64,000 bases of DNA from Streptomyces sp. CA-278952 (lineage in GTDB: Bacteria; Actinomycetota; Actinomycetes; Streptomycetales; Streptomycetaceae), in contig NZ_CP112880.1 in assembly GCF_028747205.1 (NCBI RefSeq), positions 7,785,501-7,849,500 on the forward strand, in the 5' to 3' direction. The notes below the pieces were generated by a model. It had not been told where the DNA came from. It was given only the letters and a program-made list of their open reading frames with translations, and searched no databases. The stretch's first letter is position 1. Each line of letters opens with the position of its first letter. The position numbers were made by a program, and so were the translations under genes. Below are positions 59,514 to 64,000 of the stretch, piece after piece.

Positions 59514-59541
59514 GCGGGCGCCGGGCGGCAGCCCGCCCGGA

Positions 59542-60489
59542 TCAGGGGCGGCCGGTGAGGTAGCCGCCCATCGAGGTGAAGTACTCGGTCGCGGGCAGTT
59601 CGCGGCCGTCCTCGGTCCGTACGCGCGTGATCGCGAGGCCGTGATTGCGGCCGGTGCGGGCGTCGGCCCCGGCGACGATCACCACGCCCTCGCCCTCCCG
59701 GTAGAACACCCGGCCGGGTGTGCCGCCGTAGCGGTTCTGCGACACGACGGCGGAGAGGACCTCCAGCCGCCGGCCCCGGTGGAAGGTGAAGGCGCTGGGG
59801 TAAGGGGCGGACTGGGCGCGGATCAGCCGTTCGAGATCCTCGGCGGGCCAGTTCCAGTCGATGCGGATGTCCTCGGCGGCCCGCTTGTGGAAGAAGGTCG
59901 CCTTCGACCGGTCCTGCGGGGTGAACTCGGTCTGTCCGGAGGCGATGAGGGCGAGTGCGCCGATGGTGACCGGGGCAATGAGATCGACGGTGCGGTGGAA
60001 GAGGTCGGTGGCGGTGTCCGTCGGGCCGACCGCTATCGCCTCCTGGCGGACGATGTCGCCGGCGTCGAGTTCGTCGTCCATCAGGTGCGCGGTGACGCCG
60101 ACTTCGCTCTCGCCGTTGATCAGCGCCCAGATCAGGGGCGAGAATCCCGCGTACTTCGGCAGCAGCGAGTCGTGGACGTTCAGCGTGCCGTGGCGGGGGA
60201 GGCCGAAGATGCGCGGCGGTATCCAGGTCCGCCAGTTGTTGGCCACGATGATGTCCGCGTCCGCCTCCTTGAGGCGCTCGAACAGCTCCTCGTCGTCCGG
60301 GCGTTCGCGGATCAGGACGGGAACCCCGTGCTCCTCGGCGAGATCGGCGACGGAGTCGCTCCAGATCTTCTCGTACGCGTGCTCACTCCTGGGGTGCGTC
60401 ACGACCAGCACCACCGAGTGCTCGGATGCGAGGAGGGCCTGCAGGGTGCGGTGCCCCCAGGTCTGGTAACCGAACATGACGACCCGCAT
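59542..60489 (-). CDS. cchA: Formyltransferase of hydroxamate siderophore biosynthesis (CchA-like)
   Basis: A 315-residue protein of the methionyl-tRNA formyltransferase fold. RVVMFGYQTWGHRTLQALLAS opens it. IIVANNWRTWIPPRIFGLPRHGTLNVHDSLLPKYAGFSPLIWALINGESEVGVTAHLMDDELDAGDIV carries the catalytic Asn-His-Asp set (NVHDSLLPKY, then DAGDI). The C-terminal domain continues to MGGYLTGRP. In coelichelin biosynthesis CchA formylates N5-hydroxyornithine. It is divergent from an ornithine hydroxylase gene with iron boxes between, which supports this role over a tRNA enzyme. GGAGGAACC precedes the ATG. Confidence 0.88.
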   Translation of the reverse strand: MRVVMFGYQTWGHRTLQALLASEHSVVLVVTHPRSEHAYEKIWSDSVADLAEEHGVPVLIRERPDDEELFERLKEADADIIVANNWRTWIPPRIFGLPRHGTLNVHDSLLPKYAGFSPLIWALINGESEVGVTAHLMDDELDAGDIVRQEAIAVGPTDTATDLFHRTVDLIAPVTIGALALIASGQTEFTPQDRSKATFFHKRAAEDIRIDWNWPAEDLERLIRAQSAPYPSAFTFHRGRRLEVLSAVVSQNRYGGTPGRVFYREGEGVVIVAGADARTGRNHGLAITRVRTEDGRELPATEYFTSMGGYLTGRP

Positions 60490-60524
60490 GGGTTCCTCCT
60501 CGGGGCAGGGATGGGCCGGGCAAG

Positions 60525-60543
60525 TAAAGCAAGCCTCACCTGA
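60525..60543. promoter_or_regulatory. Iron box upstream of the formyltransferase gene
   Basis: TAAAGCAAGCCTCACCTGA matches the DmdR/IdeR-type iron box TTAGGTTAGGCTCACCTAA at 13 of 19 positions, with the CTCACCT half complete. It lies 36 bases upstream of the cchA-like start, where an iron-loaded repressor would shut off transcription. Confidence 0.55.
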
Positions 60544-60629
60544 GTCGGCAACACGGCATGCTGTCGTCCGTGCTTGACGGACCGTCAGGGCGCCCTCACC
60601 CCATTTGCCCTATCGACAAGGCGTGTTAG

Positions 60630-60648
60630 TCAGCTTAGGCTCGCCTAA
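60630..60648. promoter_or_regulatory. Iron box upstream of the ornithine monooxygenase gene
   Basis: TCAGCTTAGGCTCGCCTAA fits the iron box well; the core TTAGGCTCGCCTAA (60635-60648) is close to a perfect dyad. It lies 90 bases before the cchB-like start. Two boxes in one divergent region suggest independent iron control of each direction. Confidence 0.75.
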
Positions 60649-60737
60649 GTTGAGGTGGGCGGTTCCGTCGGCCTGCCCGCCTTTCGCCACCAACCCCCAC
60701 GCCTGACAGGCGACTTTCCCAGACGAATGGGAGTGAC

Positions 60738-62096
60738 ATGTCACAGGTTCTTCCTGGCGACACACCACTGGTCCACGACCTCATCGGCATCGGCTTCGGC
60801 CCGTCGAATGTGGCCATGGCGATCGCGCTCAGCGAGCACAACAGCAAAGTCGGCAGGCAGGATTCGGTCACCGCCCACTTCTTCGAGCAGCAGTCGAGCT
60901 TCGGCTGGCACCGCGGCATGCTCATCGACGACGCCACCATGCAGGTCTCCTTCCTCAAGGACCTGGTGACACTGCGGAACCCGGCCAGCGAATTCAGCTT
61001 CCTGTGCTACCTGCAGAGCAAGGGCCGGCTGATCGACTTCATCAACCACAAGAACCTCTTCCCGCTGCGGGTGGAGTTCCACGACTACTTCGAGTGGGCC
61101 GCGGCCAAGGTCGACGACCTCGTCTCCTACGGCCACGAGGTCGTCGCCGTCACACCGTTCGTGTACGACGGGACGGTGGAGTACCTCGACGTGACCGTCC
61201 GGTCCGCGGAGGGGCCGACGGTCCACCGGGCCCGCAACCTCGTCATCGGAACCGGGCTGCGCCCCCTCATGCCCAAGGGTGTGGAACGCGGCGAACGCGT
61301 CTGGCACAACTCCGACCTGCTGCGGAAGGTCGACGGCCTCGAGAACGCCTCGCCCTCGCGGTTCGTCGTCGTCGGCGCCGGCCAGAGCGCCGCCGAGAAC
61401 GTCGCCTATCTGCACCGCCGTTTCCCGGACGCCGAGGTCTGCGCGGTCTTCTCCCGCTACGGCTACAGCCCCGCCGACGACAGCAGCTTCGCCAACAGGA
61501 TCTTCGACCCCGGCGCGGTCGACGACTACTTCGCCGCCCCCGAGGAGGTCAAGAGCCGGCTGATGGCCTACCACGGCAACACCAACTACTCCGTGGTGGA
61601 CATCGATCTGATCGACGACCTCTACCGCCAGATGTACCGCGAGAAGGTGCTGGGCACCGAACGGCTGCGCTTCCTCAACGTGTCCCGGGTCACCGGAGTC
61701 GAGGAGAGGGCCGACGGGGTCCGGGCGACCGTGAAATCCCTGGTGACCGACGAGGAGTCGGAACTGGACGCCGACGTCGTGGTGTTCGCCACCGGATACA
61801 GCCCCGCCGACCCGCTCGGCGTCCTCGGCGAGGTCGGAGAACGCTGCCGGCGCGACGATGCCGGCCGCGTACGGGTCGAGCGCGACTACCGGATCGTGAC
61901 CGACCCCGGCCTGCGCTGCGGCATCTACCTCCAGGGCGGTACGGAGCACACGCACGGCATCACCACCTCGCTGCTCTCCAACACCGCGATACGGGTCGGC
62001 GAGATCCTGGACTCGCTGCTCGACCGCCGGGTCAAGTCCACCTCCGACGAGTCCCGGCCGGTGCCGGAGGGGACCGGCGCCGCCACCCCGCGCTGA
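60738..62096 (+). CDS. cchB: L-ornithine N5-monooxygenase (CchB-like)
   Basis: A 452-residue flavin monooxygenase of the SidA/PvdA group. HDLIGIGFGPSNVAMAIAL (~12-31) is the FAD-binding GxGPxN. FFEQQSSFGWHRGMLIDDATMQVSFLKDLVTLRNPASEFSFLCYLQSKGRLIDF is the characteristic substrate region. FVVVGAGQSAAENVAYL (~209-225) is the NADPH-binding motif. DADVVVFATGYSPADP is the ATGY motif, and the C-terminus has GTEHTHGITTSLLSNTAIR. It hydroxylates ornithine, the first step to hydroxamate siderophores. ATG at 60738 follows GGGAGTGAC. Followed by permease genes. Confidence 0.94.
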   Translation: MSQVLPGDTPLVHDLIGIGFGPSNVAMAIALSEHNSKVGRQDSVTAHFFEQQSSFGWHRGMLIDDATMQVSFLKDLVTLRNPASEFSFLCYLQSKGRLIDFINHKNLFPLRVEFHDYFEWAAAKVDDLVSYGHEVVAVTPFVYDGTVEYLDVTVRSAEGPTVHRARNLVIGTGLRPLMPKGVERGERVWHNSDLLRKVDGLENASPSRFVVVGAGQSAAENVAYLHRRFPDAEVCAVFSRYGYSPADDSSFANRIFDPGAVDDYFAAPEEVKSRLMAYHGNTNYSVVDIDLIDDLYRQMYREKVLGTERLRFLNVSRVTGVEERADGVRATVKSLVTDEESELDADVVVFATGYSPADPLGVLGEVGERCRRDDAGRVRVERDYRIVTDPGLRCGIYLQGGTEHTHGITTSLLSNTAIRVGEILDSLLDRRVKSTSDESRPVPEGTGAATPR

Positions 62097-62122
62097 GCGC
62101 TGTCCGTCGAACTGCCGTCGTC

Positions 62123-62149
62123 GCCCGCCCGGCGACCTGCCGGGTGGGC
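62123..62149 (+). promoter_or_regulatory. Hairpin between cchB and cchC
   Basis: GCCCGCCCGGC pairs with GCCGGGTGGGC, with one G-T pair, around a five-base loop in the 94-base gap. It could attenuate or stabilise the transcript rather than end it, since the next gene is probably in the same operon. Low confidence. Confidence 0.35.
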
Positions 62150-62190
62150 CCCGCGGGACCGCTCCGATCAAAGGGATATCGTTCCTCGAC

Positions 62191-63249
62191 ATGTTCACGA
62201 CTGAGGTGGAGCGCCCCGTGCCCGGGGGGACGGCCGACACCCGCCGACGGCGGGTCGTCGGGCTGGGCGTCCTCACGGTGGCCCTGGTGATCGCGGCGGC
62301 GGTGTCCTTGGCCGTCGGGGCGCGCGCGTTGAGTCCCGCCGAGGTCTGGCACGGGCTGCTCGCGGACCCCGGGCCCGACCAGAAGCTCACCGAGATCCGG
62401 CTCATCGTGCAGACCGTGCGTGTGCCCCGCACGGTCCTGGCGATCGTGGCGGGCCTGGCCCTGGGCGTGGGCGGCGCGCTGATCCAGGGGTACACGCGCA
62501 ATCCGATCGCCGACACGGGACTGCTGGGCGTGAACGCCGGAGCCTCCTTCGCCGTGGTGTCGGTCATCGCCCTGTTCGGGTTCACCGACCCGTTCCAGTA
62601 CGTCTGGTTCGCCTTCGTGGGCGCGGGGATCGCCGGCGTCGTCGTCTTCGGCCTGGCCAGCATCGGCAGGGGCGCGGGCAACCCCCTGACCCTCGCTCTG
62701 GCCGGACAGGGCGTCACGGTGTTCCTCGCGGCGATGACCACGGCGGTGGCCCTGTCCGACCAGAAGTCGCTGAACGCGCTGCGGTTCTGGAACGCGGGCT
62801 CCGTCGCCGGCGTCGGCTTCGACGTCATCTGGCCGGTGACGGGGTTCATCGCCGTCGGGCTGCTCCTGGCGCTGATCACGCTGCCCGCCCTCAACCTGCT
62901 CAACCTGGGCGACGATGTGGCCCGCGGCCTGGGAGTGAACATCGCGGTGAGCCGGACGATCGGCATCGTCGCCATCACGCTGCTGGCGGGGGCCGCGACG
63001 GCGGCCAGTGGCCCCATCGCCTTCCTCGGGCTCATGGTGGCCCACGTGGCCCGTTATCTGACCGGCCCCGACTACCGCTGGCTGGTGCCGTACGCGGGGC
63101 TGCTCGGCGCCGGCGTGCTGTTGGTCTGCGACATCGTGGGCCGCCTGGTCGTGCGGCCGGGGGAGCTGGAGTCGGGCGTCGTCGTCGCCCTTCTCGGAGC
63201 CCCGTTCTTCGCGCTCCTGGTGTGGCGAGGAAAGTTCAGGAGCGCATGA
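62191..63249 (+). CDS. cchC: Iron-siderophore ABC permease, FecCD family (CchC-like)
   Basis: A 352-residue permease with about nine or ten membrane helices. The FecCD signatures are VQTVRVPRTVLAIVAGLALGVGGALIQGYTRNPIADTGLLGVNAGASFAVV (~68-118), RFWNAGSVAGVGFDVIW, and ATAASGPIAFLGLMVAHVARYLTGPDYRWLVPYAGLLGAGVLLVCDIVGR near the C-terminus, where the G-P-I-x-F-x-G-L coupling helix meets the ATPase. It imports ferric siderophore with the next permease. ATG at 62191; it ends in the first of three 21-base repeats that contain the cchD starts. Confidence 0.92.
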   Translation: MFTTEVERPVPGGTADTRRRRVVGLGVLTVALVIAAAVSLAVGARALSPAEVWHGLLADPGPDQKLTEIRLIVQTVRVPRTVLAIVAGLALGVGGALIQGYTRNPIADTGLLGVNAGASFAVVSVIALFGFTDPFQYVWFAFVGAGIAGVVVFGLASIGRGAGNPLTLALAGQGVTVFLAAMTTAVALSDQKSLNALRFWNAGSVAGVGFDVIWPVTGFIAVGLLLALITLPALNLLNLGDDVARGLGVNIAVSRTIGIVAITLLAGAATAASGPIAFLGLMVAHVARYLTGPDYRWLVPYAGLLGAGVLLVCDIVGRLVVRPGELESGVVVALLGAPFFALLVWRGKFRSA

Positions 63250-63296
63250 GGCGGGTTCACGAGCACATGAGGGAAGTCCAGGAGCCCATGAGCGGA
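63234..63296 (+). repeat. Three 21-bp repeats, each with an in-frame ATG
   Basis: Units at 63234, 63255 and 63276 follow the pattern GTTCAGGAGCGCATGAGG. Each has a purine-rich ribosome-binding-like block and ATGAG at the same place, and all ATGs (63246, 63267, 63288) are in one frame. They span the end of cchC and the start of cchD. Confidence 0.85.
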
Positions 63297-64000
63297 GCCG
63301 AAGTGCGGGCGTCGATGCCGCCGGGCGTACGGCTCGGCCAGGTGTCGTTCGTCTGGCGTCCCTGGCTCGTACTGGTCACGCTGGTCCTCGGGGCGGCGGC
63401 CTTCCTGGTCTTCTGCCTCTCCATCGCCGTCGGCGACTTTCCCATCGGCCTCTCCCGGGTCATCGCCACCCTCTTCGGCCGGGGCGAACAGGTCGACGCG
63501 TTCGTGGTCATGGACCTCCGGATGCCCCGGGCGCTGGCCGGTCTCATCGTGGGCATCGCCCTGGGCCTCTCCGGGGCCATCACCCAGTCCGTGGCGCGCA
63601 ATCCGCTCGCCAGCCCGGACATCCTGGGGATCACCACCGGCGCCGGCGCCGTCGCGGTGTTCCTGGTGACGACGACGGGAGGGACCGCTGCGGCGATCGC
63701 CGGTTCGGTCGGGCTCTCCTCGGCGGCCCTCCTGGGCGGCCTCGGCACGGGGCTGCTGGTGTACTTCCTCGCCTGGCGGCGCGGGATCGACGGCTTCCGG
63801 CTCATCCTCATCGGCATCTCCGTCACCGCGGCGATGCAGGCCATCACGGTGTGGCTGCTGGCCTCCGCCGACATCCGGGACGTGGCGCGCGCCCAGGTGT
63901 GGCTGATCGGCTCGCTGGACAACCGGAGCTGGGACGAGGTCCGGGTGGCGTTCTGGTGCAGCCTCGTCCTGCTCGTCGTCGTGGCCGCGGTGGCCTTCCC
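63246..64000 (+). CDS. cchD: Second iron-siderophore ABC permease, FecCD family (CchD-like), 3' end outside window
   Basis: At least 251 residues, cut by the right edge. VVMDLRMPRALAGLIVGIALGLSGAITQSVARNPLASPDILGITTGAGAVAVFLV is the FecCD signature, with R-x-P-R and NPLASPDxLG. LRLILIGISVTAAMQAITVWLLASADIRDVARAQVWLIGSLDNRSWDEV continues it. It should pair with CchC. The first ATG (63246) overlaps the cchC stop; 63267 and 63288 are in frame alternatives, and 63288 matches the usual N-terminal length best. An ATPase and a binding lipoprotein gene are expected beyond the window. Confidence 0.9.
   Translation, partial: MRRVHEHMREVQEPMSGAEVRASMPPGVRLGQVSFVWRPWLVLVTLVLGAAAFLVFCLSIAVGDFPIGLSRVIATLFGRGEQVDAFVVMDLRMPRALAGLIVGIALGLSGAITQSVARNPLASPDILGITTGAGAVAVFLVTTTGGTAAAIAGSVGLSSAALLGGLGTGLLVYFLAWRRGIDGFRLILIGISVTAAMQAITVWLLASADIRDVARAQVWLIGSLDNRSWDEVRVAFWCSLVLLVVVAAVAF

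Noticed and set aside
59216..59563. Open frame from TTG at 59216 as a real protein
   Set aside because: Good ribosome binding site, but after about 15 codons the sequence is Arg/Pro/Gly-rich with no coding pattern.
59542..60489. Housekeeping methionyl-tRNA formyltransferase
   Set aside because: Its location opposite an ornithine hydroxylase with iron boxes and permeases points to siderophore formylation.

Overview
The window reads as high-GC actinobacterial chromosome and almost certainly comes from a Streptomyces. Base composition is strongly GC-rich, with G or C in most third codon positions. GTG and TTG starts and 4-base ATGA/GTGA stop-start overlaps are frequent. The gene content is also typical of the genus: a SigB/SigF-type sigma factor, a gas vesicle cluster ordered gvpO-A-F-G-Y-Z-J-L-S-K, snapalysin, Ku plus a stand-alone ATP-dependent ligase, a dnaE2 cassette, and the start of a coelichelin-like siderophore cluster. 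I found no rRNA, tRNA or CRISPR array.

Layout. 1-4.8 kb: an XRE-TetR fusion regulator cut by the left edge, a general-stress type sigma factor, a GNAT acetyltransferase and a membrane-bound SpoIIE/PP2C phosphatase. 4.8-7.6 kb: a TetR-SDR-zinc alcohol dehydrogenase operon with a nested inverted-repeat operator. 7.7-9.8 kb: an antibiotic-resistance type ABC-F ATPase preceded by a 10-codon leader ORF and mutually exclusive hairpins. 9.7-12.4 kb: a Nudix hydrolase and dhaK-dhaL-dhaM on the minus strand. 12.4-15.5 kb: a decayed stretch in which an ABC exporter has lost its 5' end to a 301-bp inversion and carries four copies of a 44-bp repeat. 15.5-23.7 kb: snapalysin, a cupin-AraC pair, a kinase-fold protein, an ArsR-type regulator facing an alkyl sulfatase, an SDR and a Mrr-type membrane nuclease.

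23.7-29.3 kb is a mobile-element graveyard: an IS5-type transposase remnant, a tyrosine-integrase remnant, Tn3-type and IS1182-type transposase tails and a kinase remnant, with a few intact host genes between them. 29.3-31.3 kb holds a two-gene non-homologous end-joining set (ku and a ligase). 31.5-38.9 kb holds a small VOC protein, a GlsB-type membrane protein and the gas vesicle operon, closed by a 22-bp-stem terminator. 39-40.6 kb is again decayed (aminotransferase fragment, frameshifted thioester reductase, tandem repeats). 40.5-45.1 kb: dnaE2 followed by a Y-family-like gene lacking polymerase acidic residues, under a LexA-box promoter.

45.3-49.9 kb: a serine hydrolase, then a GbsR/MarR regulator facing a two-gene ABC exporter. 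49.9-57.8 kb: a coherent cluster of envelope or glycan type genes (polytopic membrane protein, membrane-anchored sulfite-oxidase-fold enzyme, methyltransferase, DUF2064 protein, GT2 glycosyltransferase, sugar-nucleotide epimerase). It has an OmpR response regulator whose kinase has decayed, and several genes with a -10 box seven bases from the start codon, which suggests leaderless mRNAs. 57.9-59.5 kb: a Ddn-type F420-dependent enzyme facing a MarR regulator. 59.5-64 kb: divergent cchA/cchB-like genes with two iron boxes between them, then two FecCD permeases, the second cut by the right edge.
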